DNA from: Neisseria sp.
GTDB lineage: Bacteria; Pseudomonadota; Gammaproteobacteria; Burkholderiales; Neisseriaceae
DNA: 64,000 nt
Reading direction: 5' to 3'
Assembly: GCA_030528455.1 (NCBI GenBank)
Contig: JAUMYW010000006.1
Location: 1 to 64,000, forward strand
Under the pieces are notes generated by a model. It made no database searches and was not told where the DNA came from. It saw only the letters and a program-made list of their open reading frames with translations. Positions 37,413 to 48,506 of this stretch are shown here, piece by piece (within the stretch, counting starts at the first letter, position 1; every line of letters starts with the position of its first letter). The translations under genes were made by a program, and so were the position numbers.

Positions 37413-38330
37413 ATGATGGGGCAATTGCAGAATATTGCATTTATCGGATTGGGAAATATGGGTGCTCCGATGGCTTTGAATCTCGTCAGGCAAGGTTACA
37501 GAGTAACTGTTTTTGATTTGAATCAGGAGGCAGTTGCCGTCTTGGAGCAGGCCGGTGCGGACAGAGGAGAAAATCCTGTAAAAACAGTGCAAACAGCAGA
37601 TGCGGTAATCACGATGCTGCCGGCGGGCAAGCATGTGAAAAGTGTGTGTTTGGGAGAGAACGGCACATCGGGTATTTTTGATATTTTACCGGAACGTGCG
37701 GTTGTCATAGATTGCAGTACCATTGCTGTAGAAGATGCACACTGTTTGGCAGAGGCAGCGGAGCGGAAAAAACTTGTATTTTTAGATGCGCCGGTATCGG
37801 GGGGGACGGCAGGTGCGGCAGCAGGGACGCTCAGTTTCATGGTTGGCGGCAGACGGGAAGATTTTGAACGGGTCAAACCGGTTTTGGAAATCATGGGCAA
37901 AAATATTTTTTATGCCGGAAACAATGGAGCCGGTCAGGCGGCAAAAATCTGCAACAATATGCTGTTGGGTATTTTGATGGCGGGTACGGCAGAAGCTTTG
38001 GCGTTGGGCGTGCGGAATGGGTTGGAGGCATCAGTACTGTCCGACATTATGGCGAAAAGCTCCGGCGGAAATTGGGTGCTTAACGTCTACAATCCCTATC
38101 CGGGAGTCATGCCGTCTGCACCGGCCGGCAGGGGGTATATGAATGGTTTTATGTCAAAGCTGATGCTGAAAGATTTACGTTTGGCAGCCGAACTGTCTGC
38201 TGCCACCCGTCAGGAAACGCCGATGGGGGAAAGAGCCCTCGAATTATATGAGAATTTTTCCGAACGGTATGGAGACTTGGATTTTTCGGCCATTTTGAGC
38301 CGTTATGTACCCGAGGTATTGTCCGAGTAG
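37413..38330 (+). CDS. 3-hydroxyisobutyrate-dehydrogenase-like NAD-dependent beta-hydroxyacid dehydrogenase
   Basis: A 305-residue beta-hydroxyacid dehydrogenase. The NAD motif is IAFIGLGNMGAPMALNLVRQGY, the substrate motif FLDAPVSGGTAGAAAGTLSFMVGG, the catalytic lysine region GAGQAAKICNNMLLG, and KDLRLAAEL near 255. This family includes 3-hydroxyisobutyrate dehydrogenase (MmsB) and tartronate-semialdehyde reductase. With mmsA nearby the MmsB role is favoured. AGGAGG precedes two adjacent ATG codons (37413 and 37416); either could be used. It ends the hydroxy-acid block. Confidence 0.88.
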   Translation: MMGQLQNIAFIGLGNMGAPMALNLVRQGYRVTVFDLNQEAVAVLEQAGADRGENPVKTVQTADAVITMLPAGKHVKSVCLGENGTSGIFDILPERAVVIDCSTIAVEDAHCLAEAAERKKLVFLDAPVSGGTAGAAAGTLSFMVGGRREDFERVKPVLEIMGKNIFYAGNNGAGQAAKICNNMLLGILMAGTAEALALGVRNGLEASVLSDIMAKSSGGNWVLNVYNPYPGVMPSAPAGRGYMNGFMSKLMLKDLRLAAELSAATRQETPMGERALELYENFSERYGDLDFSAILSRYVPEVLSE

Positions 38331-38354
38331 GAATGGCGGGTATGAAAAGCCATG

Positions 38355-38386
38355 ATGCCGTCTGCAGGCCTGCAGACGGCATTTTT
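38355..38386. terminator. 28-bp perfect DUS palindrome terminator
   Basis: ATGCCGTCTGCAGG (38355-38368) is followed directly by its exact reverse complement to 38382, then TTTTT. Two inverted DUS copies with a shared centre terminate the mmsB-like gene. The convergent hydrolase gene ends 53 bases further on. Confidence 0.8.
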
Positions 38387-38439
38387 GCCGGTTTCCGTAT
38401 GTTCGGACATCCGTACAAGGCGTGTGCAGGAGTAGGGCA

Positions 38440-39075
38440 TTACCGGAAAAACGGGTTGCAGCGTTTTTCGTGGCCTATCGTGGTGGTGCGGCCGTGGCCG
38501 GGAATGACGACGGTGTCTTCGGGCAGAACAAACAGTTTTTCGCGTATGCCTTCGATCAGGTCTTCGTGATTGCCGCGAGGGAAGTCGGTACGGCCTATGC
38601 TTTCGTAAAACAGTACGTCGCCGGCAATCAGCAGTTTCTCGGCGGCGCAATGGAAAACGAGATGGCCGGGCGTGTGGCCGGGAATATGCAGTACGTCGAA
38701 ACGGAAACCGTCGGCTTCCAGCGTATCGCCTTCTTCCAGCCAGCGGTCGGGCAGGAAGGCCGGGCAGAGGGGAAAACCGTATTCGGCGGTAATCGCAGGC
38801 AGATTTTCCAATAAAAAACCGTCTTCGCGGTGCGGGCCGAGAACGGGCAGTCTTGCGGCCGTACGCAAATCGGGAACGCCGGCGGCGTGGTCGAGATGCC
38901 CGTGCGTGAGCCAGACGGCTTCAATCTGTATGCCCAATTCTTGTGCGCGGCGTAGCAGGAAATCCGCATCGCCGCCCGCATCGGTCAATACGCCTTTGCC
39001 GCTTTCCTCGTTCCAAATCAGGCAGCAGTTCTGCCTGAATGCCGTTACCGGCATGATTTCTATTTGCAAAGCCAT
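38440..39075 (-). CDS. Metallo-beta-lactamase-fold hydrolase (glyoxalase II-like, YcbL type)
   Basis: A 211-residue metal hydrolase. It shows the metal motif WLTHGHLDHAAG, then HIPGHTPGHLVFHC, IAGDVLFYESIGRTDFPRG and the C-terminal VVIPGHGRTTTIGHE. Together they match the short glyoxalase II-like (YcbL/GloC) group that hydrolyses S-lactoylglutathione or related thioesters. The exact substrate is not proven. It diverges from the ligase gene, with a 67-base shared promoter gap. Confidence 0.9.
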   Translation of the reverse strand: MALQIEIMPVTAFRQNCCLIWNEESGKGVLTDAGGDADFLLRRAQELGIQIEAVWLTHGHLDHAAGVPDLRTAARLPVLGPHREDGFLLENLPAITAEYGFPLCPAFLPDRWLEEGDTLEADGFRFDVLHIPGHTPGHLVFHCAAEKLLIAGDVLFYESIGRTDFPRGNHEDLIEGIREKLFVLPEDTVVIPGHGRTTTIGHEKRCNPFFR

Positions 39076-39142
39076 GTTTCTTATCCTGAAAGTTCCGCTA
39101 TACTGAAAACCGGTTGTGGATTATACCGATAAAGGAGGGCTT

Positions 39143-40069
39143 ATGAGAACTTTGCTTTTCGGGTGGTTTTTTCTGCCCTTGCCGACACTTGCAGACGGCT
39201 TGATGCTGGCTCGGGAATATCGGGATGAGAATGTATCGGGCTGGCTGATGAGTGAGAAGCTGGACGGCGTGCGCGCGTATTGGGACGGCAAACGTTTGAT
39301 CAGCCGTCAGGGATATGTGTTTTCCCCGCCCAAGGGATTTGCCGACGGCTTCCCGCCTTATCCGCTTGACGGCGAGCTGTACAGCCGCAGGGGGCAGTTC
39401 GAGCAGATTTCGGCGGCGGTGCGTTCTTCGGGCGGGAATTGGCAGGGCATCAGGCTGCATGTTTTCGATGTGCCTCAAGCGTCCGGCGGTTTGCGCCGAC
39501 GGCTGGCTGTTTTGCAGGCGTATTTGAAAACGCATTCCGCGCCCAATCTGGTAGTAATCGAGCAGAAAACGGTCAAGGATTTTGCTGCCGCCAAAGCGTG
39601 GATGGAAGAAATCGTGGCGGGCGGCGGAGAGGGAGTGATTCTGCGTCATCCCGATGCGTCTTACGGCAGCGGCCGCAGCAGCCATTATTTGAAGCTCAAA
39701 CCTCATCAGGACGCCGAATGCCGTGTAACCAAACATCATGAAGGCAAAGGCAAATATGCGGGCAAACTCGGTTCGCTCAGTTGTCGGAACGAGTTGGGCG
39801 AATTCAAAATCGGCAGCGGTTTCAAAGATGCCGACAGGGAAAATCCGCCCGCAATCGGTACGTTGATTACCTACCGTCATCGGGGGTTCACGCAAAAAGG
39901 TCTGCCGAGGTTCGCCACGTATTTGCGCGTACGCAGGACCGTCCTTAGTCGGTCGTGTTGCGGTAAAGCGGCAAGCCGTCTGCAAACGGAGCTGCAGACG
40001 GCTTGTTTGTCGGGAAGGAACGTCAATGTTCCGTCTGTTTTGAATCGCCGTGCCACGGGGCAACTTTAA
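39143..40069 (+). CDS. Exported ATP-dependent DNA ligase with a probably frameshifted C-terminus
   Basis: A 308-residue protein. The first 17 residues (MRTLLFGWFFLPLPTLA) are a signal peptide. The adenylation domain shows the active-site lysine motif SEKLDGVRAYWDG, FPPYPLDGELY, GGGEGVILRHP and HYLKLKPH; a short OB domain follows, ending RFATYLRVR. Periplasmic minimal ligases of this kind occur in Neisseria, Haemophilus and related species and may act on incoming DNA. The last about 40 residues look unnatural: they translate a DUS terminator (39972-40005) and overlap the next gene by 47 bases. Shifting frame by one base near 39935 would stop at TAG 39946 after a normal end. Confidence 0.85.
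   Translation: MRTLLFGWFFLPLPTLADGLMLAREYRDENVSGWLMSEKLDGVRAYWDGKRLISRQGYVFSPPKGFADGFPPYPLDGELYSRRGQFEQISAAVRSSGGNWQGIRLHVFDVPQASGGLRRRLAVLQAYLKTHSAPNLVVIEQKTVKDFAAAKAWMEEIVAGGGEGVILRHPDASYGSGRSSHYLKLKPHQDAECRVTKHHEGKGKYAGKLGSLSCRNELGEFKIGSGFKDADRENPPAIGTLITYRHRGFTQKGLPRFATYLRVRRTVLSRSCCGKAASRLQTELQTACLSGRNVNVPSVLNRRATGQL
39972..40010. terminator. DUS-pair hairpin, now inside the ligase reading frame
   Basis: CAAGCCGTCTGCA (39972-39984) and TGCAGACGGCTTG (39993-40005), loop of 8 bases, followed by TTTG. Likely the natural terminator between the ligase and the convergent AmpG-like gene. Confidence 0.65.
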
Positions 40070-41300
40070 ACAGCAGCAGCATACCCGGAACGGCCAGAGC
40101 GAAGCAGAGCCAGAAAAACGATACATAGCCCAAGGCTTCGATCAGATAGCCGGTGGCCGCATTGATAAAGGTGCGCGGAACGGCCGACAAACTGGTGAAC
40201 AAAGCCAGTTGGGTGGCGGTGAACAGAGGATTGGTTTCGCGTGCCATGTATGCGACATAAGCCGCCGTACCCAAGCCCACGCCGACCGCCTCCGCACCGA
40301 TAACGGCGGCAAGCACCGTGCGTTCGTACCAGCCGACGGTGTCAAACGGCCCCAATCCTGCCAGCCAGACAAAGCCCAAAATCGTAACGATTTGCACCAA
40401 TCCGAACAGCCATAAAGCTTTGTTGATGCCGATTTTCAACATCCAAATGCCGCCGATGATGCCGAAAATGACGGCAGGCCAAAGTCCGGCGTTTTTCGCG
40501 ATGAGGCCGATGTCGGTTTTGCTGTAACCCATATCGATATAAAACGGCGTGGCCAGCGCGGTAGCCATGCTGTCGCCGAGTTTGTAGAGAAAAATAAAAG
40601 CCAGCACCCATAATGCCTGGGCAATGCCTTTACGTTGGAAAAACTCTCTGAAAGGGTCGCTGACGCGCTGTGCAAATGTGCGGGGTGCAGACGGCATGAT
40701 TTCCGGTTCGCGCGCCAGAAGCAAAGTCATTGCCAGTCCGGGCAGCATAAACAGAGAAGTTATCAGAAATACATTCTGCCAAGGCATCAAATCTGCCAGA
40801 ATCAGGCTGAGCGAACCGGGAACCAAGGCGGCGATGCGGTAGGCATTGACGTGTATCGAGTTGCCCAAGCCCAGCTCGTTGTCCGACAGAATTTCGCGGC
40901 GGTATGCGTCCAGCACAATATCCTGACTGGCGGAAAAAAACGCCACTGCCAGCGACAAGCCCATAATGACCGGCATATGCCGGTGCGGATTGAGCAGGGC
41001 GTAGGCCGCCAGCGTCAGCAGCAGGGCGATTTGGGTAACGAGCATCCAGCCGCGCCGCCGTCCGAGAAAAGGCAGGCGGACATAATCCAGCAGCGGCGAC
41101 CAAATAAATTTCCAAGTGAAGGGCAAACCGATTAAGGCAAACAGACCGATGGTTTTCAAATCGATCTGTTCGCTTCTGAGCCAGGCCGGAATCAGATTAA
41201 TCAGGAAATACAGCGGCAAACCCGATGTAAAACCGGTAAACACGCAAATCAGCATTTTGCGGCTGAAAATCTGCTGCCAAGCGGAAGTCGGGGAAGTCAT
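40023..41300 (-). CDS. ampG: AmpG-like muropeptide permease (MFS)
   Basis: A 425-residue major-facilitator protein with about 12 membrane segments. The N-terminus FSRKMLICVFTGFTSGLPLYFLINLIPAWLR, GLPFTWKFIWSPLLDYVRLPFLGRRRGW and AFFSASQDIVLDAYRRE are typical of AmpG, which carries anhydro-muropeptides into the cytoplasm for wall recycling. It is convergent with the ligase gene and overlaps its extended tail. It diverges from rmuC. Confidence 0.92.
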   Translation of the reverse strand: MTSPTSAWQQIFSRKMLICVFTGFTSGLPLYFLINLIPAWLRSEQIDLKTIGLFALIGLPFTWKFIWSPLLDYVRLPFLGRRRGWMLVTQIALLLTLAAYALLNPHRHMPVIMGLSLAVAFFSASQDIVLDAYRREILSDNELGLGNSIHVNAYRIAALVPGSLSLILADLMPWQNVFLITSLFMLPGLAMTLLLAREPEIMPSAPRTFAQRVSDPFREFFQRKGIAQALWVLAFIFLYKLGDSMATALATPFYIDMGYSKTDIGLIAKNAGLWPAVIFGIIGGIWMLKIGINKALWLFGLVQIVTILGFVWLAGLGPFDTVGWYERTVLAAVIGAEAVGVGLGTAAYVAYMARETNPLFTATQLALFTSLSAVPRTFINAATGYLIEALGYVSFFWLCFALAVPGMLLLFKVAPWHGDSKQTEH

Positions 41301-41418
41301 GATGCGGTTTGTCCGAAATAAAAAGGCGTTTATTGTAGCAGAGCCGCCGTTTTCCCGCTGCGGCGGTGATAAAATACGCTCCTTGTTTCCCTTGATATTT
41401 TTTCAGACGGCCTTTTTT

Positions 41419-43047
41419 ATGACGCAAGAAACTTTAAATCTGATTTTGTCTGCCGCCGCAGGGCTGTTATCCGGCGCACTGCTGCTGTATGTGTTTTTGA
41501 GCGCGCATTACCGCAAACAGGCGGCGCAGGCGCAGGAAATTCGGGCGGAACTGGCTGCACAGTTGGCCGCTGCCGAAGAACAGCGGCGTTTTGCCGAAAC
41601 CTTAGGCAGCCGTGCCGAGCAGGAATTGGCGGCATTGAATGGCCGTTTTGCCGACTTGGACGATGCTTTTGACGAAAAATGCCGCGAACTGGCCGTGGCC
41701 GAAACGGCGAACCGCCGTTTGGCACAAGTGGAAGAAGAACTGGCCGACAGCCGCTGCCTGGCGCAGGACGTGCAGCATCAGGCGGGCGTACTGGCGCAGC
41801 GTTATGCTGCCGCACAGCAGCAGATTGAAGATTTGCAGCAGCGCGAAGCCGAAGCAGGCCGTCTGAAAAACGAATTGGCCGAACTGCATGCCCGTTTGAA
41901 CGAAAGCGAGCTGGAAAACGGCCGTCTGCACACCCGTTTGGAAGAAGAACGCAAAGCCGCAGCCGAAAAACTGGCCCTGCTTGATGAAGCCAAAACCGCC
42001 TTGGGCGACCAGTTTCAAAATCTCGCGAACCGCATTTTGGAAGAAAAAGCCCGCCGTTTCAGCGAGCAGAACCGCGAAAGTCTGGGCGTGCTGCTCAATC
42101 CTTTGAACGAGCAGATTGCCGGTTTCAAAACCCTGATTCAAAACACTTACGAAAAAGAAACCAAAGAGCGGCTGACTTTGGAAAACGAAGTCAAAAACCT
42201 GCAAACGCTCAATACGCGGCTCCACCGCGATGCCCAAGCATTAACCGATGCCCTGATCGGCACGCGCAACAAAACGCAGGGCAATTGGGGCGAAATGGTG
42301 TTGGAAAGCGTATTGCAGAATTCGGGGCTGCACAAAGGCCGCGAATACATCGTGCAGACGGCAGGCGAACGGTTGGACGATGAGGGCAGAAGCGTGCGTA
42401 TCCAGCCCGATGTCATCGTCAATCTGCCCGACAACAAACAAATCGTGATTGATGCCAAAGTATCGCTCAACGCCTATGTGCGCTACACGCAGGCCGAAGA
42501 GCCGTCTGCAGCCCGCGCCGCCTTGAACGCCCATCTGCAATCTTTGCGCAGCCACGTCTCCCAGCTCTCCGCCAAGCGTTACGAAACCATGGAAGGCATA
42601 CGCAGCCTGGATTTCGTGTTTATGTTCGTGCCGGTCGAACCGGCTTATCTGCTGGCTTTGCAGCAGGACGCCGAATTGTTCCAAGAATGTTTCGACAAAC
42701 GTATCATGCTGGTCGGACCGAGTACGCTTTTGGCAAGCTTGCGGACGGTGGCCCACTTGTGGCGCAACGAACAGCAAAACCAAAACGCGCTCAAAATTGC
42801 CGAAGAAGGCGGCAGACTGTATGACAAGTTTGTCGGTTTCGCCGAAACCATGAACGACTTGGGCAAAAGTTTGGGACAAGCCCAAACCCGTTACGAAACC
42901 GCGATGAAGCAGTTGAAGGAAGGCTCCGGCAATCTGGTCGGCCGCGCCGACAAACTGCACCGTTTGGGTGTGAAGGCCGCCAAGCAGCTTGACAAGGAAT
43001 GGCTGAGGCAGGCACAGGACAGTCTGCCGCCGGCGGAGCGGGACTGA
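41419..43047 (+). CDS. rmuC: DNA recombination protein RmuC
   Basis: A 542-residue protein. An N-terminal membrane segment (LILSAAAGLLSGALLLYVFL) is followed by a long coiled coil, about residues 35-220, rich in Glu/Ala/Leu heptads. The RmuC nuclease-like domain follows, with TQGNWGEMVLESVLQNSGLHKGREY, VIDAKVSLNAYVRY and LVGPSTLLASLRTVAHLWRNEQQNQNALKIA. RmuC limits inversions at inverted repeats in E. coli. No Shine-Dalgarno sequence is visible before ATG 41419; a GCCGTCTGAA-type DUS occupies that place instead. Confidence 0.93.
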   Translation: MTQETLNLILSAAAGLLSGALLLYVFLSAHYRKQAAQAQEIRAELAAQLAAAEEQRRFAETLGSRAEQELAALNGRFADLDDAFDEKCRELAVAETANRRLAQVEEELADSRCLAQDVQHQAGVLAQRYAAAQQQIEDLQQREAEAGRLKNELAELHARLNESELENGRLHTRLEEERKAAAEKLALLDEAKTALGDQFQNLANRILEEKARRFSEQNRESLGVLLNPLNEQIAGFKTLIQNTYEKETKERLTLENEVKNLQTLNTRLHRDAQALTDALIGTRNKTQGNWGEMVLESVLQNSGLHKGREYIVQTAGERLDDEGRSVRIQPDVIVNLPDNKQIVIDAKVSLNAYVRYTQAEEPSAARAALNAHLQSLRSHVSQLSAKRYETMEGIRSLDFVFMFVPVEPAYLLALQQDAELFQECFDKRIMLVGPSTLLASLRTVAHLWRNEQQNQNALKIAEEGGRLYDKFVGFAETMNDLGKSLGQAQTRYETAMKQLKEGSGNLVGRADKLHRLGVKAAKQLDKEWLRQAQDSLPPAERD

Positions 43048-43123
43048 TGACGGCATCGGCACGGTTTGAACCGTGCCGTTTTTGCAACGTCAAGCAGCCG
43101 AACAGATAAAGACTGCCGGGCAG

Positions 43124-43873
43124 TCACTCGCGTACGAAAGGATAGAGAGGTTGGCCCCAGTCGGGCGAATCGGGGTGCTGCATCATAATATGGAGAATGG
43201 CGGGAATGCAGGCTGCCAAAAAGGCATAGCCGTTGCGCAGCTGGTTGCGGTTGGCCGAGCTGTTCCAAGTTGCGCCGCCGTGGACAAGTTGGTTGCGAAG
43301 GGTATAGAGACGGTCGAAGATGATGAACAGTACGGTTTCCGTATTCTGGTCGGCCAGTGCGGTTCGTGCCCGTTTGCGTGCCGCATCGAAACGTTCCAGC
43401 CATTCCTGCTCACCGATGCTGCCGTTTTGGAAGTCCCAAAAGGCTTGGAAAACGTAGCGGTTGTCGAGCAGCAGACGGATGCTGTCGGAAAATTCTTCCC
43501 ATACCAGGCGGTAGAGCGTGCGTTGTTTGTCCAAGCGGCAGACGGCACACAGAAATTGGCGCAGATTGTGCCGTTCGGGGCTTTGTACGGCGGTTTCCCA
43601 GTCGCGGGCATAGGCGGCGTTGAACGCAATCCATTGGGTGATAAAGGCAATATCCAAATCACTCGCGGCTTTGTGCAAACCGGCTTGCAAATCGGTACAG
43701 AGGGAGCTGTGGCGGGAACGAATGTGTTCTTCCAAAATACGGCGGTGGTCGTCGGCAGCGGATCGGGCGCGGGAGAGCCAGCTGAGCGAGCGGTGTATGC
43801 GCAGCCGGAAAGATTCGGGAAAATCGGCGCGGTGCTGCCGGTAATATTGGTTCAAATTGTCGAAATCCATCAT
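43124..43873 (-). CDS. HEPN-like protein (Apea type) with an RX4H motif
   Basis: A 249-residue, mostly helical soluble protein, MMDFDNLNQYYRQHRADFPES. No signal peptide or membrane segment is seen. Near the C-terminus, FDRLYTLRNQLVHGGATWNSS contains R193-N-Q-L-V-H198. This RX4H motif is the catalytic pattern of HEPN ribonucleases, and RNQLVHGG is typical of the Apea-like HEPN group. HEPN proteins often act in phage defence or toxin-antitoxin pairs, but no partner gene lies next to it, so function is open. The start could also be the second Met. Confidence 0.72.
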   Translation of the reverse strand: MMDFDNLNQYYRQHRADFPESFRLRIHRSLSWLSRARSAADDHRRILEEHIRSRHSSLCTDLQAGLHKAASDLDIAFITQWIAFNAAYARDWETAVQSPERHNLRQFLCAVCRLDKQRTLYRLVWEEFSDSIRLLLDNRYVFQAFWDFQNGSIGEQEWLERFDAARKRARTALADQNTETVLFIIFDRLYTLRNQLVHGGATWNSSANRNQLRNGYAFLAACIPAILHIMMQHPDSPDWGQPLYPFVRE

Positions 43874-43977
43874 TGGCTCCTTGCGGACTTTGCAGTTTTG
43901 GTGGAGGAAGGTGCAGACGGCATAATCGGTTTCGGTGTGCCGATGTAACGGTTTTTATTGTTCTCCTGTTTTGCCGT

Positions 43978-44706
43978 TCAGACAAAATCGCCCCAGAGTG
44001 TCTGCATGGCGGCGATGGCAGCCAGTGAGGCGGTTTCGGTACGCAGTACGCGGCCGCCGAGCAGGACGGATTGGAAACCGGCGGCAAAGGCGGCGGCTTC
44101 TTCGGCTTCCGTCCAGCCTCCTTCCGGACCGATCATCAGAACCGCGCTTTTCGGTTTGGTGAATGCGCCGAGTTTTTGCGCGTGGTTCAGGCTCATGAGC
44201 AGTTTCAAATCCGTATCGGCGGGCAGCCCGGCGAAGGCCTGTTGCAGGGTTTGCAGCGGGGCGATGGCCGGAACGATGTTTCTGCCGCATTGTTCGCAGG
44301 CGGAAACGGCGATTTCCTGCCAACGCTGTATGCGTTTGTCGGCGCGTTCGCCGCTGAGTCTGACGACCGAACGTTCCGCGCTGACGGGAATAATCGTATT
44401 TACGCCCAACTCCACGCTTTTCTGTATCGTGAAATCCATACGCTCGCCAGAAGAGACGGCTTGGATAAGTGTGATGTGCAGATGCGATTCCTTATCTGCA
44501 GACGGCATTTCGCCGACAATCCGGGCTTCGGCGGTGCGTTTGCCGACGGAGGTCAGCACGGCGCGGAAGGCGTTGCCTTTGCCGTTGAATAAAACGATTT
44601 CGTCCTGTTCGTGCAGGCGCAGGACGCGGATGTGGCGGACAACTGAGTCGGGCAGCGGCAGGCTTTGGCCGTCTGCAAGCGGGTAATCGGTGAAGAAACG
44701 CGGCAT
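43978..44706 (-). CDS. rsmE: 16S rRNA (uracil-1498-N3)-methyltransferase RsmE
   Basis: A 242-residue SPOUT methyltransferase that methylates U1498 of 16S rRNA. An N-terminal PUA-like domain is followed by the knotted domain with ERMDFTIQKSVELGVNTIIP, ERSVVRL, AVLMIGPEGGWTEAEEAAA and the C-terminal LGGRVLRTETASLAAIAAMQ. These are standard. It diverges from the inositol-phosphatase family gene. Confidence 0.95.
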   Translation of the reverse strand: MPRFFTDYPLADGQSLPLPDSVVRHIRVLRLHEQDEIVLFNGKGNAFRAVLTSVGKRTAEARIVGEMPSADKESHLHITLIQAVSSGERMDFTIQKSVELGVNTIIPVSAERSVVRLSGERADKRIQRWQEIAVSACEQCGRNIVPAIAPLQTLQQAFAGLPADTDLKLLMSLNHAQKLGAFTKPKSAVLMIGPEGGWTEAEEAAAFAAGFQSVLLGGRVLRTETASLAAIAAMQTLWGDFV

Positions 44707-44862
44707 TTTGGCTGGTGGTTAAAATCGGTTAATATAGCGGACTATTATAGCCTAAGCCGAAAATGCCGTCCGAAAGTGCGGTTTTGCAAAGCTGAACCGC
44801 AGTTTTTGAAGCATGATTACGGCAGGTTCGGGTGTTTTTCCGGTCGGGCAACAGGAACAATC

Positions 44863-45660
44863 ATGTCGGAAACATTATTCAAATTGCAGCATTTGGTGCG
44901 CGAAATTGCAGCGGAAGAAGTGATGCCGCGCTTTTTGGCGGCGGAGGCCTGTACCAAGGCGGACGGCACGACGCTGTCGGAGGCTGATTTGGCGGCGCAG
45001 GCAGCTTTTGCCCGCCGTTTGCCCGAATTGATCGATTGCCCGATGCTCGGCGAGGAAATGAGCGAAGCGGAACAGCGCGATTTGTGGCTGCACAACCATC
45101 AGGGCTTGTGGGTGGTCGATCCGATAGACGGTACGACCAATTTTGTGAACGGCTTTCCGCATTTTGCCGTTTCCGTTGCTTATGTGCGCGAAGGACGGTC
45201 TGAGCTGGCGGTGATTTTCAATCCGGTAAACGGAGAATGTTTCTATGCCGAACGGGGCGGCGGTGCGTTTTTAAACGGCCGCAGGCTGCCGCTGGTGTTG
45301 CGCGACAAACGTTTGTCCCGCGCGATGGCGGCGGTGGAAATCAAATATCTGCGTTCGGGCAAACTGTCGAGCCGCATCAATACGCTGTCGCCGGTCAGCA
45401 GCATACGCAGCTTGGGCAGCAGCACTTTGGATTGGTGTTATCTGTCGGCGGGGCGTATCGATGTTTATCTGCACGGCGGGCAGAAATTGTGGGACTACGC
45501 GGCCGGCGCGCTGATTTTCCAAGAGGCCGGCGGCCTGCTCGATACTTTGGAAGGTGATGATTTTTGGAGCGGCGAACACGTTTTTACGCGCTCGGTGATT
45601 GCTGCGCTCCATCCCGATTTGTTTGCCGCCTGGGTGAAATGGATTCGGGAAAACCAGTAG
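44863..45660 (+). CDS. Inositol-monophosphatase family protein (SuhB-like)
   Basis: A 265-residue lithium-sensitive-phosphatase fold protein. Metal motifs: LGEEMSEAEQ (first acidic residues), WVVDPIDGTTNFVNGFPHFAVSVA and the C-terminal GGQKLWDYAAGALIFQEAGG. The family hydrolyses inositol phosphates, 3'-phosphoadenosine 5'-phosphate or fructose bisphosphate; the substrate is not decidable here. ACAGGAACA precedes ATG 44863. Confidence 0.88.
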   Translation: MSETLFKLQHLVREIAAEEVMPRFLAAEACTKADGTTLSEADLAAQAAFARRLPELIDCPMLGEEMSEAEQRDLWLHNHQGLWVVDPIDGTTNFVNGFPHFAVSVAYVREGRSELAVIFNPVNGECFYAERGGGAFLNGRRLPLVLRDKRLSRAMAAVEIKYLRSGKLSSRINTLSPVSSIRSLGSSTLDWCYLSAGRIDVYLHGGQKLWDYAAGALIFQEAGGLLDTLEGDDFWSGEHVFTRSVIAALHPDLFAAWVKWIRENQ

Positions 45661-45734
45661 GGCGGATAGCAGTGCCGTCTGCAAGCGAAGCTTGAAAAGG
45701 GCTTTTCAGACCCTTTATGGTGTAAAACGGATAA

Positions 45735-45770
45735 AAAACGGAAGCCTTTGACGGGCTTCCGTTTTGTTTT
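45735..45770. terminator. Bidirectional terminator between the IMPase-like gene and leuS
   Basis: AAAACGGAAGCC (45735-45746) and GGCTTCCGTTTT (45754-45765), 12-bp perfect stem, 7-base loop, T-rich on both strands. Confidence 0.85.
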
Positions 45771-45780
45771 CGTGTTTTGT

Positions 45781-48447
<2,667 letters not shown>

Positions 48448-48506
48448 TTATAGCAGTTTCTGAACGGGTTTTTCAGACGGCCTTGCTGTTTGATGCCGTC
48501 TGCAGC

